Origin: Anthonomus grandis grandis
Lineage: Eukaryota > Arthropoda > Insecta > Coleoptera > Curculionidae
Direction: 5' to 3'
DNA length: 64,000 nucleotides
Assembly: GCF_022605725.1 (NCBI RefSeq)
Contig: NC_065556.1
Span: 5,766,001-5,830,000, forward strand
This document shows, piece after piece, positions 33,851 through 44,930 of the stretch. Position numbers and translations under genes: made by a program. The first letter of the stretch is position 1; every line of letters starts with the position of its first letter. The notes below the pieces were generated by a model. That model was given only the letters and a program-made list of their open reading frames with translations, was not told the origin of the DNA and searched no databases.

Positions 33851-34462
33851 TACTGGCACAGCATAAAGAAACCAGCAGTCGCACTCCGCTCGAAAATGTA
33901 AGCGAACTATCTTACCATACCGCAGCCATATTCTCCGGATGCCGAGCTCACTGTTTATCGAACTGTGTTCATAGGTGTATCGCCTAGTTCAGCGCCGTAC
34001 TTAGTGACTATTTTGATAGCGTTTTTACAAAGCGTAGCGTTTTTTATAAAAACTTTTCTGATTTTAATTAAAATTACTCAAAGAATGGTCTCTTAAATTT
34101 ATGGTACATACCTAATTAACTTCCTGCACGTATTCTTCTATATCGTCGTTTTTAGATGTAGAAATGCGATGTTTATTTTTGTTTAAATATTTTGTTAATG
34201 TATGAACTTTAATAATATTAAAAAATAAATATTTGTACTATGTAGGTATTTTTATTTTACAAGATAATAATATCTAAAAAAATGTTTAAGTCCGGCTCTA
34301 GCCAAGGCAAAAGCCGCGTGGACCGTAGCGAGTGTCAGCGGCATCCCTACTCTAAGCAAATATGCCGCGCCTGCATTAGTACACATGCACCGAACTCGCT
34401 TATTCAAACCAATGTATTTTTATTGAAGTGCGACTGCTGGTTTCTTTATGCTGTGTTACTGG
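33851..34462. repeat. Inverted repeat pair, about 33 bp arms
   Basis: ACAGCATAAAGAAACCAGCA plus GTCGCACT near 33859-33886 recurs as its exact reverse complement near 34430-34457. Flanks also show ACTGGC versus CCAGTA similarity. The 545-bp interior is more GC-rich than its surroundings and has no recognisable coding; the small ORF 34282-34470 has no known motif. It could be the terminal repeats of a short element or a duplicated piece in inverse orientation. Confidence 0.6.
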
Positions 34463-34636
34463 TTTGTTAAGGTTGAGAAAAATTATATTTTAAAAATTCA
34501 ATTGTGCAGTCTACGTTTTATGCAAAATGTTAAATATTATTTTGAAAAGAGATAAGGTTTTGGATTACTTATTTATTGTAAGAAGAGAAAATAGTTTATG
34601 TTTATAAAATTTAAGTATTTTGAAAAAAAATAACAC

Positions 34637-36658
34637 TTAGGACGTTTTAACTATGTAACACTGGAAAAAATAATGCAAATGGGTTTTTATCATTTAGAAA
34701 TATTTATTATTTTGACATTTTCAACTAGCTTTAATACATTAAATAAAATATAAAATAAGTATTATTACGTTACTCTCTAATACTAGCCTTTTTAATCTAA
34801 TTCATCTTCCAGTTCAAGATTAGTTTCTGACATAACTAGCTTGAAGTTTCGATATAAGATTTTTTTTGCGCTCTAAAGAGATACCTCTCTGTTTAGTCAT
34901 AAAAGGCGGTTTTTTAATTCCTTCTTTTTGTTTTTTGGCTAATAAAAAATTTAACAATTTAAACTCTGCGGAAAACCCGTTCTTATAATAACCCACATTT
35001 TCACCCCTTCTGAAGTTTTAATGCACCATATCTTTAAGGTATGGTTTAGGGGTAATTTTTTGTAATTTAAATTTTGAAGAATAGCCTTTCCATTCATAAA
35101 AATCTTTTATTTCCATCTCCTTTATTATGACTTTTGATATATATGATGTTATTTGATGTTATTATAACTCATAAGACGGTTTAACCATTGGATTTTTTTC
35201 TACGAAATCCTTATACATCAAAATAACTGAAATGTCACTTGACAAATAGAGCCGGTTAGGGGCATGCTCTCTTCTATAATGCGAAACAACTGGTTGAAAT
35301 GTTTTAATATGGTCTACAAGCAGATTTCTGTCAACTTTTGCAGAGTTAGGATGGCGGCCACGCATATCCTTTCTTGGCAAAGCAGCTGTAGGTTCAGTGT
35401 CCCTAACAGATTTTAAAAACCTATCATTTGCTGGGTGGAACCCCAAAGTTGCGAGCAGGAAAGTTTTGCAAACATAATTTTCTGTGCCATTCAAATCTTT
35501 TAGAACATACTTGAAACTATTTTCCCTCCTTGAGTTATTAGCCACTCTTTTACTTTGTTTTGCAAATCGTTTTATACAACCAAATACAAAAGTTCTTTGT
35601 TCATTATTATTCATTTACCAAAATTCTTTATTAATTTGTTCTTGCCTTTCAGCATTGAAAGTTTTTGGACATTTTAACCTACACTTTTTATTACAAGGCA
35701 ATTTAACACTGTGTAAGGAGATTTGACTATGTTGTCATCTGTTTCAATTTCACTTTCCTCTCTATCATCATCTGTCACTTGACTCTTGCAATTTTCTGCA
35801 TGAGGCAAGTTAATTTCTGACATTGAGTGACTTATCTTTTTTTGCAACTCTATATCTAAATCGCTAAATTCGCTATCGCTGCTAAGGTCAACATTATGGT
35901 TTATAAAATTATGGTCAGGTAAATATTCTGGATCGTCATCTTTTTTGGGCCGAACTGCTTGATTTTTGATTTTAAAATTTGCATTTCTTTGTTGGAGCTC
36001 AATATTTAAAGCCATAGCTACCATTTTCTTAGAGCGGTTTGACATCCTAAAATAAACAAAGGGATATCAAAAAAATCAGTACCTACACAAAATGTACGTA
36101 AAACTTACGTACATTTTATGATTATTGTTCACTAACACATTCAACAAATAGTTCTAGATCACTCACTTAACTTTACACCACTAACTAACACGCTGCCTCC
36201 ACGCTTTCCTTCAATAAACTATTTTAGGTTATAGTAAATTGAAATGTCCGTTGCTCCCAACACCGTCGATATTTTATCCTAACAGCTGTCTATACGAGAT
36301 AATAAATAAAGATATTTTTTACAAGTACTAAGTTAAGGTGTCCTAACTGCTGATTAAGACGATTTATTTATGTAAATCATTTATGTCACGGCTATGAATG
36401 CTAAATTAAATCGTCCTAACTTTTGACTTAGGACGTTTTAGTCTTGTATTTCATAAAAAGGACGTTTTGCATTTGGAAACCCATAATATTTACATATATA
36501 CATATATACATATATACAATATATTTAAGTAATTCTGTTAGAGAAATAGTGAAGTTAGGACGTTCTAATTTGGGAAAATAGATAAATAATGCACATGCCA
36601 ACTAATATATGCAGATAGGCCAAAAACTTTAAAAAATTTAGTTAGGACGTTTTAACTA
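34637..36658. repeat. Shared 17-mer at both sides plus GGACGTT motif cluster
   Basis: TTAGGACGTTTTAACTA occurs at 34637-34653 and again, same orientation, at 36642-36658, just outside the DUF7869-type pseudogene. Related copies lie at 36428-36440 (TTAGGACGTTTTA, with an inverted CGTCCTAA at 36412-36419), at 36460-36468 (GGACGTTTT) and at 36555-36568 (TTAGGACGTTCTAA). The cluster lies before the start of the coding frame. Two readings are possible: a long target duplication of the 17-mer, or transposase-binding subterminal repeats. Confidence 0.7.
34790..36045 (-). pseudogene. DUF7869-type transposon protein, internally deleted
   Basis: Read from 36045, an acidic N-terminal part begins MSNRSKKMVAMALNIELQQ and includes a YLPDHNF segment and many Asp/Glu/Ser. 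A shifted frame gives CRLKCPKTFNAERQEQINKE before a stop. Then 35614-35162 reads MNNNEQRTFVFGCIKRF and, later, VVSHYRREHAPNRLYLSSDI. The family's central part is missing. The C-terminal part (about 35115-34795) reads HxNFRRGENVGYYKNGF and then KQRGISLERKKNLISKL. The second copy (37275-39053) contains the part missing here. Family naming is from memory of arthropod proteins with this domain; function as transposase is inferred. Confidence 0.6.
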
Positions 36659-36708
36659 AGAACGGCAGCATGGTACGAGAATTAAAAAAAACATTTTCCT
36701 TTAGCTTT

Positions 36709-37252
36709 TTAAAAAAAGTTTAAAATGTTTGTCTGATGAAATTTCACCATCTTTTGCTGAAAGAGACAATTTTCGTAATAACTTTCTGAATTTTTTAAAT
36801 GTTGAAATGCAGTGAAATCATCTTTAGCAAATTTTTTCAATATAGAAATATGATTTAGAGCTTTCCTATATGAATTTATTGTTTTTGAACCTCTTAGTGA
36901 GTCCACCAGTTCCACTTCTTCCTCTGAGTCGTTTGGATTACCATATTCAAGATGGCCTGGGCTTTCTACATCTAAGTTCGAAAAGTTGTGAATGGCATTT
37001 TCTTCTGTTGTTATGTTATTATTTAAGGCCAGGATATTATCTACTTTCTTGGGGTCTGCTACTCCTAAATGTTTGGCATGTCGCAGTAATTGAGCATGTG
37101 TCGCTAAGGGCAGATCGTCTTCAGCATCGGAATAATTTTGCCCACCGAATTCTGAGCTACATTCACTTTTTCTGAATCCAGCTTTGCCAAAACAGTTCTT
37201 AATTGTGGAGGAATTTACTTTATCCCATGCTGTTTTTATAAAATACAAAGCC
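36709..37252 (-). pseudogene. Tigger transposase, C-terminal part
   Basis: The minus frame reads ALYFIKTAWDKVNSSTIKNC then FGKAGF, the conserved A-x-x-x-I-x-x-AW-x-x-V-x-x-x-T-I-x-N-CF-x-KAGF block after the DDD domain of Tigger/pogo transposases. An acidic stretch with NDSEEEVELVD and a final 60 residues (HISILKKFAKDDF onward) follow. The upstream part of the same protein lies at 40372-41446, beyond a 3.1 kb insertion. The frame is open to 36709. Confidence 0.8.
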
Positions 37253-37274
37253 TTTTATTGCGAGTCCCCTCATT

Positions 37275-39053
37275 ATCACTTGTTGAATTAGAAGACCAGG
37301 ATAAAGAAAATATCCTCGAAAATAATAAAAATGAAAAAATAAGAAAACGTAAGGCTGATAAATCAACTTGAAAAAAAAAATTAACAAAAAGGTTAAAGGA
37401 TGAAGGAAAAGCCTACGTATAATCTACAACTAACAAACCAATGAGAGGAAGAACTATGGTTTCCCCGTGCAAAAATACATGCAGGCTGAAATGCTACTCA
37501 AAACTGACAAATGAATCAAGAGAACGAATTTTTCAAGAATACTGGGGTCTTGGACATGCTAATAAAGAACGTGACTTTTTATCCTCCTGCATTGTTAGCA
37601 TCAAACCCAAATATTAATACCATGTCCCTGAAAATAGGCGGAGAGGCGGAGCGATAATAATGGATTTTATTTCACGTTAAATAGAATTTGGGTCTGCAAA
37701 ACGTTTTTTAAATCCACATTAAATATCACAGACAGACCTATACGTATAGTTGTAGAAAAGCGCTCAGAAATTGGAATAGTAGAAAATGATGGTAGAGGAA
37801 AACATAAAAGCCATCAAAAACTTCATGGCAGCTTTAGGGAAGAAATAAAACGCCACATAAACAGCATTCCAAGGATCGAAAGTCATTATACAAGAATTCG
37901 GTCTAGTCGTGAATACATAGAGGGTGGTAAATCGCAAGCTGATTTGTACCGCGATTATGTTGAGGAATGTAAGCGTAAGAACATCCCTTATGAAAAGCAT
38001 CTTATTTATAACCAAGTTTTTTATAAGGATTTTAATATTTCGTTCTTTACTCCTAAGATGAACCAATGTGCGTTGTGTGTTTCCTATGATAATAGCTCAG
38101 ATACTAAAAAAGAAGAACTATGTGCTGAATACGAAAACCATATCATAGAAAAGGATTTATCGCAATTAGAAAAAAGATACCGACAAAACAAGAATTAGCG
38201 ATAACTATGTAGTCGCTGTTTTTGATTTACAAGCTGTCTTACCATACCCCAAGGGTAATGTGTCTCTTTTCCACTATAAGTTTAAATTAAATGTTTTAAA
38301 TTTTACCATCTATGAAATGAAAGGAATAGCAAATTTAGATGAATGTTTCTGCTTTGTCTGGAATAAAACGAATGGCAATCGAGGAGCAAATGAAATAGGA
38401 TCTTGCTTGCTGAGCTATATAGAAGATACATCAAAGGCTAGATCCGAATGTGACGATTTTCAATTGGTTTTTTATTAATAAGTACATAATTTCTCTATAT
38501 GTATATATATGCTCTAAGAAATTATCTTGATATTAGATCCATATGCCATAAGTTCCTTGTAACAGGACATACGCAAAATGAGGGGGATAGTGTACATTCC
38601 GTAATAGAACGGCAAGTAAAGCGCTACTTAAAATCAAGATCAATATATTTACCTAACGAGTACATAACTTTAATTTGAACGGCAAAAAAAGTGGTAGGCC
38701 TTTTCAAGTAAAGGAGCTAACTTTTAAGGATTTTTTGATTTAAAATATTTAAAGTATTTAAAATATTAAAAGGATTGGAAATTTCGTTGGATAGAAGAAA
38801 TTAAGCGACATCAGAATTCTTAAATTGAAAAAAATTATCCACTTACAGTTTTTTATAAAACGTCGTATTTTCAGCAAGAATTTTCGGAAATGACGATCAA
38901 AGCAGTTCGAGGTAAGACTAACGTGATATCACAGACTCTTGAACCTGCATACAAGCCTAAAATAAAAATTAGAGAACGTAAGCGGTCAGATCTTCAAGAT
39001 TTAGTAAATGATGCAGGCATTCCATCATGTTATGTTTTTATAATAACCTAAAC
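37275..39053 (+). pseudogene. DUF7869-type transposon protein, near full length
   Basis: Coding traces run in order: acidic and basic N-terminus (VELEDQDKENILENN), CKNTCRLKCYSKLTNESRER with a cysteine cluster, IFQEYWGLGHANKERDFLSS, then INSIPRIESHYTRIRSSREY, DFNISFFTPKMNQCALC with further cysteines, FDLQAVLPYPKGNVSLFHYK, NRGANEIGSCLLSYIED, FLVTGHTQNEGDSVHSVIER and a C-terminal block to about 39053. In relatives, FQLVFY is followed by an SDNC-x-GQNKN motif; here it is deleted near 38478. Several stops and frameshifts are present. The family behaves as a mobile element in arthropods; a DDE-type mechanism is my inference. Confidence 0.65.
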
Positions 39054-40371
39054 TAAGTGCTATTTACTTTACTATTTGTATCGTTATTACAAGTTTTGTA
39101 CTTCCTTAATACAAAAAAAGACAAAGATTGTTTTTTATTTCAAATTAATTTCAGCGTCACAATATTAAAAAAGTTTAAATATTTTTCTTAAACAAAGTCA
39201 CAATATGATATATGACGATAAAGATAAAAAAAATTAAATAATGCATTTTTTTTGTAGAAGAAAGACACAAGTGTTCATAAATCATAAATTTCTCAATTTA
39301 AGTGTTAATCTTATGTCATTTGTTAACCACTATACTTTAAAGTCTAAAATCATAATAAAAGCATTTAATTTGTCTGCAAGGTTAAATTGTTACAAAAGAG
39401 TAAAACATCATTAATCTTTAAACCGCTATTTTGACAAATATTAATTTTTGGGTTATGACGTTCTTCTATAAACGGAGCATTATCCTTTGCATGTTAGTAA
39501 TATAATGTAATTATAAGGCAGTGAGCAGCCAAAGGGAGTGTTATGCACATAGGTCTCTCCTAATAGACCGGGTCGTACCTCGCTAAAGTTTACCAGAGGC
39601 CAAAAGCGTTGGAAAAATCAATGATCCACTCTGGTTTGAAAGAGTTAATGTCGCTGAGCAAACTGTACCATTTGAATCTAGCGCGCGTAAAGGCTGATCT
39701 TTTCCCAATAACTTGGCCTAAAGTTTTATCCTCTTTTCAATAGCATCGGCATTGCGGGTTGTCTGCAATACATATGATATAGAGATGATGTCTTCAGTTC
39801 CAGTGTCCTGTAGACCTGTCCTGTGTAGACTATAATTGATGGTCCTTAATCTTGTTCCTTTAGGGAACCGTTTATTTCATAATTCTAGTGCAAGATGCCC
39901 AAGATTTTGATGGATAGATAATGAAACCTAGCAAGAGTTTTACTTTTCCGCTTTCCTTTATTCTTATTCTTTATTCTTCTTTAATTATTGATGGCTGCAG
40001 GCTTTTGATTTTCACCGGGAAATTGCTGAAAGCGGTGTAGCTGGAGCTAGAGTTAGAGCTAGTATTAGAAATTCTCAGTCTGAATAGCTGAGCTAAAAAT
40101 GGCATTCATCCACAGCCTCGGTTTTGAAGGCTAGCCATTCATTTCTTGGAGGAATATTCAGGCCAGTTTATTCTATTTATTTAAATATTACTAACCATAA
40201 ATTTGTCTCACTTATTTAAGTTTTTATTAATATACCTTTATTTCAATTTAATGTTACAAATATTTAATCAATATCATAATTTAATACGTCAATTTCTTAT
40301 CTATAATATTAATAATTTTATAATAATATAATATAATAATTGTGGTACTGAATAATATAATAATTCAGTAC
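39054..40371. other. Unassigned part of the insertion in Tigger
   Basis: 39520-39900 and 40000-40160 are more GC-rich than the neighbourhood and contain phrases such as GGTCTCTCCTAATAGACCGG, but no coding block could be recognised on either strand. The end nearest Tigger has a clean inverted repeat, GGTACTGAAT (40344-40353) and ATTCAGTACC (40363-40372), followed by the Tigger frame. This may be the right end of the DUF7869-type insertion or of another element. Confidence 0.4.
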
Positions 40372-41446
40372 CCTTTTTGATAGTTAAGTAGATATAACAC
40401 ATTAATAGACTTTGTAAGCTCAGATAAGCTTTGGACATCGTCAATTTTTGTTAAAATATGTTTTAAAATCAAATGCCGATAATAAAATTTAAAGAATCTG
40501 TACAATACCTTGATCCAAGGGCTGAGAAACTAAAGTTGTGTTTGGCGGTAAAATTATAATTTTCACATTTTTCATTTTCAGATCACGAGAATGAGAGCAT
40601 GCATTGTCTAAAAATAAAAGAACTTGCCTTTTTTGGATTCCCATTTTCCGGTCGAATTCCAGTAACCACTCAGACATGATTTCTCGGGTCATTCATGCCT
40701 TTTTGTTAGATTTCCAAGTCGCTGGTAGATCCTTAATAGCAACGTTTTTTAAAGCATGGGGACGAGCCGCTTTCCCGATCACAATCAAATCGCATTTTTC
40801 ACCGGCCGTATTTTCACAGAATAAAATGGTTAGTCTATCTTTAGACAACTTTCCACCCACACATGTTTCTTCTTTAAGGGATAGAGTTTTGTCGGGCAAT
40901 GCGCAAAAAAAAAGTCCACTTTCATCTGCGTTGTACACGTCTTCTGGTTTGTAGCCAAGCAACATGAACGGAAGTTTCTTCAAAAATTGTGACACATCAA
41001 CTTGCTTTACTGCAGCAGCTTCGCCAGATATGCATTTGAAACTCACACTATGTCTCTTGCGCCACTTTTGCAGCCACCCGTCGGACGCACTGAAATTATT
41101 ATAGCCCAAAGTAATGGCTATTTTTTTAGCTTTCATTTTCACTAACGTCCCTGAAATTGGAATATTTTGACTCAAAACATATTTTGTCTATAGCAAAACC
41201 TTCCTCTTTTAAAAAATCCTTCTTTTGATTTATATTAGTTTCTGATTGCCATTTACTCGTGATATCTTCCTTATTTTTGGCAATTTCAGCTGCTTGCATT
41301 TTCCCAATATTAAACCTCTTTGCCAAATGACGAACTGAAACACTTTCTCTGTCTAATACGTTAACAAATTCCATTTTTTCCTTTAACGAGAGCATCCTTT
41401 TTTTTGGTGCCATTTTACAGTTACAATAATGAAATATCTCAATCAA
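40372..41446 (-). pseudogene. Tigger transposase, N-terminal and catalytic part
   Basis: From about 41413 the minus strand reads MAPKKRMLSLKEKMEFVNVL, a CENP-B-type helix-turn-helix, and LAKRFNIGKMQAAEIAKNKE. After a frame change at about 41175 comes ASDGWLQKWRKRHSVSFK, the second DNA-binding region. The catalytic domain has VYNADESGLFF (first Asp), VLLFLDNACSHS (second Asp) and LVSQPLDQGIVQ (third Asp), a DD30D arrangement typical of Tigger. A stop separates 40693 and 40692. The frame continues in shifted form to KSINVL near 40400, and the next codons are found at 37252 beyond an insertion. Confidence 0.8.
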
Positions 41447-41559
41447 CTACGAATTTGCCTGAACTGAAGATAAACCACAAGATTACATACTGGCTAGCCA
41501 ATGAAATGCGTAAATGGGGAATCACCTAATATAAATCGGGGAATTACCGAATTTTATGT

Positions 41560-41815
41560 ATGTAGATATGTGCATTGCAATAAGCGGAACTAAAAATCAT
41601 CCGGGTATTAGGGTCCGGGAGTTTCGCGTCCGCTTATGGGAGATTTTTTGATCACATACAGAAAAATCTAGTGTCCGCCTCCATTTATAAGAGCGTCCGC
41701 TTATCGGAGTGCATTTAACATTGAAAATGATATGCTGAAATTCGGTCCCAGGAACTTTGTCCGGTTAAAAGAGATGTCCGCTTATAGGAGCTGTCCGCAA
41801 GGAGAGCTTTCATTG
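41560..41815 (-). repeat. Tigger 5' terminal region with TAAGCGGAC repeats
   Basis: On the minus strand from 41815 inward, the motif TAAGCGGAC or close variants appears several times (near 41788, 41698, 41631 and 41582). The opposite terminal region (30146-30215) has the same motif near 30163 and 30192. Such repeated subterminal motifs are plausible transposase binding sites. The extreme ends are listed under the element. Confidence 0.65.
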
Positions 41816-41817
41816 TA

Positions 41818-42239
41818 GCTTAAATCTTTTATATTTAAATGAAGAAAGCCTTGGATTAACCACTTTTTAAACACAAAAAAAAACAAAACTAGATTATTTT
41901 CCTATAACTATTTTCTTATACTCCTATTTACTTATGAAGTACTATTGATCAAATTGAATGTCACATGAGTCGCAATACATGAACTGTACCATTTTTAATT
42001 AAAAAAATATATAAACAGTAGTGATTTAAATAACATAACAACCAAAACCCCTTTTTAAAAAATATTATTTTATTTGAAAATTAATTAATACAAAATTACA
42101 TGCTAATTGTCTTAGCGACTTCAATTGACTAACCCGATAATAAACTATGAAACAGTTTTGTTGTAATAAAATGCAGGGTCAGCAGCTAGTGGCTTCCATG
42201 GTTGTACAGGGTGGCTCGTCACATAACTCCTCCCTCCTA
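41818..42239. other. Unassigned DNA with one mariner-like end
   Basis: No coding is recognised. At 42210 the run TACAGGGTGGCTCGTCAC resembles a mariner-type terminal repeat at the truncated end of the next LINE, but the partner end was not identified. Confidence 0.35.
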
Positions 42240-43573
42240 AAATTCAACTTCATAGGCTAGGGTGGAAGTTGAACATCTCTAACATTGGCAGCTTCTGAAT
42301 TGGTAGTAACGCCCGTGCACATTGTTTTTCTTTATCTATCGACTGGATAATTTCATCCAAAACGTCCAGCAAAGCTGTACCTGTACTAAAACCTCTTCTA
42401 AAACCTGACTGATATTTATAGAAAAGATGATTTTTTTGCAAAAAATCGAAAATTTGATGGTATATTATCTTTTCAGAAATTGTAGAAACCACGCACAACA
42501 AACTAATTGGCCTTAAGTCTGAGTGACTCTTAGGATCACTATTTTTTGCCAAGGGTAAGACTGTACCTAGCTATTTTCCATTGTTGGGAAAAAGTGCTAG
42601 TTTCAATCATTTGATTAAAAATATGCATTAGAAATGGAATAATAACTGGACAGCATAGTTTAAGTAATTGAAGCGTAATCTGGTTCGACCCTGATGCATT
42701 TGACGTAAGCGAAGAAATAGCACGCCCGACTTCGTAATCATTAACCAAACGTAAACCAAAAGTGTCTTGAACGGTCGAATTGATTTGGTAAAATTTTATT
42801 GTATCTGGATCAACACTTGGACATATTTGCTATACAGATTGAATAAAAAAGTTATTTATTTCGTTTGGATCCTGTAGTTGCATGGGAATATGATAATTGC
42901 TTTTATTTTTATTATAAACATTCATGTCATTAAGACCTTGCCAAATTTTTTTGCTATTATTTGTGGTGCTCAGAAAATTGAGATAAGCTTTTTTTTCATT
43001 GCGAACCGCCCGTGTAAAGAAATTTCTAGCTCTTTTGTAATCCTCCCAATCACCAACGTTTTTTGACTTTTTGTACTTTGACAAAAGGCTATTTCTATAT
43101 TTTTTCATTGTTTGCAAAACCTCAGTAAACTAAGGAGATTTTGGTCTGGTTACCCTTATTTTACGTTTTGGCGCATGCTTATCAAAAAGTAACAAAATAT
43201 TATCTGTCAGCGTACTAATTTTGTCATCAAGATCAACTTGATCAAATATTTGTCCCCAGTTTAGGTTAAATAAGTCGCTATTAAATTTTTCTAGATCAAA
43301 ATGCCTGTAGTCACGATTCTCGAGAATTTTCGGAGGCAACACTGGCAAATTAATTGTAATATTACAGTATATTAATTGATGATCAGATGTTTCATGCATG
43401 TCGTGATGATAGACCTGACCATTCAGCAATTTCTCATTTGAAATGACAATCACATCTATTAAAGAGGCCTTTTTTAATGAAAATCGAGTGGGATTCATAA
43501 CAATCTGTCCGAAATTAAAAGACTCAAGCAAATTGTTGAAAGATTCATTAATAGTCGCAGAAATAAATTTCAT
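42240..43573 (-). pseudogene. LINE endonuclease C-terminal part and RT N-terminal part
   Basis: The minus frames read FGQIVMNPTRFSLKKASLID and HETSDHQLIYCNI (the SDH endonuclease motif) in 43573-43130. Next, 43117-42830 reads NFFTRAVRNEKKAYLNFLST and KKIWQGLNDMN, the basic linker. 42748-42539 reads SNASGSNQITLQLLKLCCPV. 42552-42250 reads HSDLRPISLLCVVSTISEKI and YQSGFRRGFSTGTALLDVLD, the first RT blocks. Stops and frameshifts separate these frames. Everything after the GTALLDVLDEI block is missing. Confidence 0.75.
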
Positions 43574-43836
43574 TGAAATATTACTTACTTATTTTTGGGT
43601 ATCATGCTTCAAAGAACCATGATGTGTTACAATACGCTCCGCTCTCAAGTAACTCGTATAAATATAACCAATATTCAATACCTTCTTATTTTATTATAAT
43701 ACGCTATTGGCATCTATGGTAAATACGCTAAAACAGAGTCCTCAATTAATACACTGTAGTTGTACTAGCGAACGTTATGGCGTATTCACCATAGTATGCA
43801 GATAATCGCTGTTTCCAAAGTAATTTCATTTACGTT

Positions 43837-44930
43837 TTTAAACTATGTTCTAAATTCAAAATTAATGTTTTTAACTTAAAGGCCATTGAAAACTTAGTAG
43901 AAAAGTTTAATACGTAAATTTTCCACGATTTATAGGTGCCACAAGATAAAGGGAAAAGAGGGTCTCATGTATTAGGGTATTGGGATAAGACAAGCGGGTT
44001 TATATGTTTTTTTTTTTATTTTGAAAAGCAATTAATAAAATATGAAAAGAATTAACAGGAAAAGAGTTAATAATAAAAGAAACTATTAACAAATTAAATA
44101 GAAGCTATAGAAGCCGAGATATAAGTAAAAATGTGGGAAAAACAAAAGAAAACGGTTTTTTTCCCACGGTACATTTTTTTTTAAAATGATTACTGACAAA
44201 TTTTAAAGTTAGCCCTAAACTGGCAATTTTCACTAGAAAAAACCAATAAATTTTTTTTTTGTCAAAAATCGAAAGTATTCAAAAAAATGGTTTTTATTTT
44301 TTTATAAATAAACTATAACTCTGACAACTTCTTGTATTAAATAAAAGTTCTTTGGTTATTAAGAGGTATTCGCCTGTCAAAACGAATCGGTTTTAGCTAT
44401 TATAGAATCGGAGAAAATTGGAAAAAACTATTAAACATAAATACCAAATTATCAAGAGCTCTATGGAAAAATTTAATTTTTTTATTTCTCAGTCCTGTAC
44501 TACTTCAGAATACCTTTAAAAAAGGTTATTACCGATTTGACTCTAAAACGAACGGAAACCCTATTTCTTTGCATTTTTCGATTTTCGAACAAAATCCGGG
44601 GTCAAAATGAGCATTTTTTCAAAATATGCTCCGAATTCAAAATTTCTTCTTTCTACTTAAAGACGACTTAAAAAGTAGTAAAAAAGCTTAATGACAAATT
44701 TTTCCACGATTCATACGAGTGTCACAATCTAAAGAGAAAGATCAGGTCCCATAAGAAGCAATGTATTAGGATAGAAAAAAGTGGTTTGTTTCTTGTTTTT
44801 TTTTTAATTTTTATTTTAAAAGGCAATTTTAATAAAATAAAAAAAATTAAAGGGAAAAAAACGAATAAAAGAAATTTATCAACTTATTGAATTGCAGCTA
44901 TAAAAGCCGTGATATCAGTAATATAGTAAA
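43837..44930 (+). repeat. Direct repeat, two copies about 780 bp apart
   Basis: Copy one (about 43837-44130) and copy two (about 44621-44930) share, in order, a CCACGATT(T/C)ATA block, AAGATAAAGGGAAA-like or ATCTAAAGAGAAA-like text, ATGTATTAGG, GGTTTATATG or GGTTTGTTTC, TTTTTTTTT, AATTAATAAAAT or AATTTTAATAAAAT, and AGCTATAGAAGCCG or AGCTATAAAAGCCG. They are diverged, so the duplication is old. Function is unknown. Confidence 0.6.

Larger units (their letters stand above)
30146..41815 (-). mobile_element. Tigger (pogo superfamily) element swollen by nested insertions
   Basis: The left end starts CAGTGCAAGCTCCCATAAGC at 30146, preceded by TA. The right end, read inward on the minus strand from 41815, starts CAATGAAAGCTCTCC, followed by TA outside. 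Both subterminal regions carry several copies of (A)TAAGCGGAC, as is common in Tigger/pogo elements. The transposase lies on the minus strand in two pieces, 41446-40372 and 37252-36709. The interval 30318-36660 and the gap 37253-40371 are filled by other elements. Pairing these two ends as one element is inferred from orientation, repeat content and order. Confidence 0.65.

Noticed and set aside
34282..34470. Small Cys-containing ORF as a gene
   Set aside because: The cysteines do not form a known pattern, and one end lies in an inverted-repeat arm.
36490..36521. ACATAT microsatellite as a functional element
   Set aside because: A simple short repeat with no sign of function.
36642..36658. 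17-bp copies at 34637 and 36642 as a definite target-site duplication
   Set aside because: Additional related copies lie inside, so subterminal repeats explain them as well; I leave the interpretation open.
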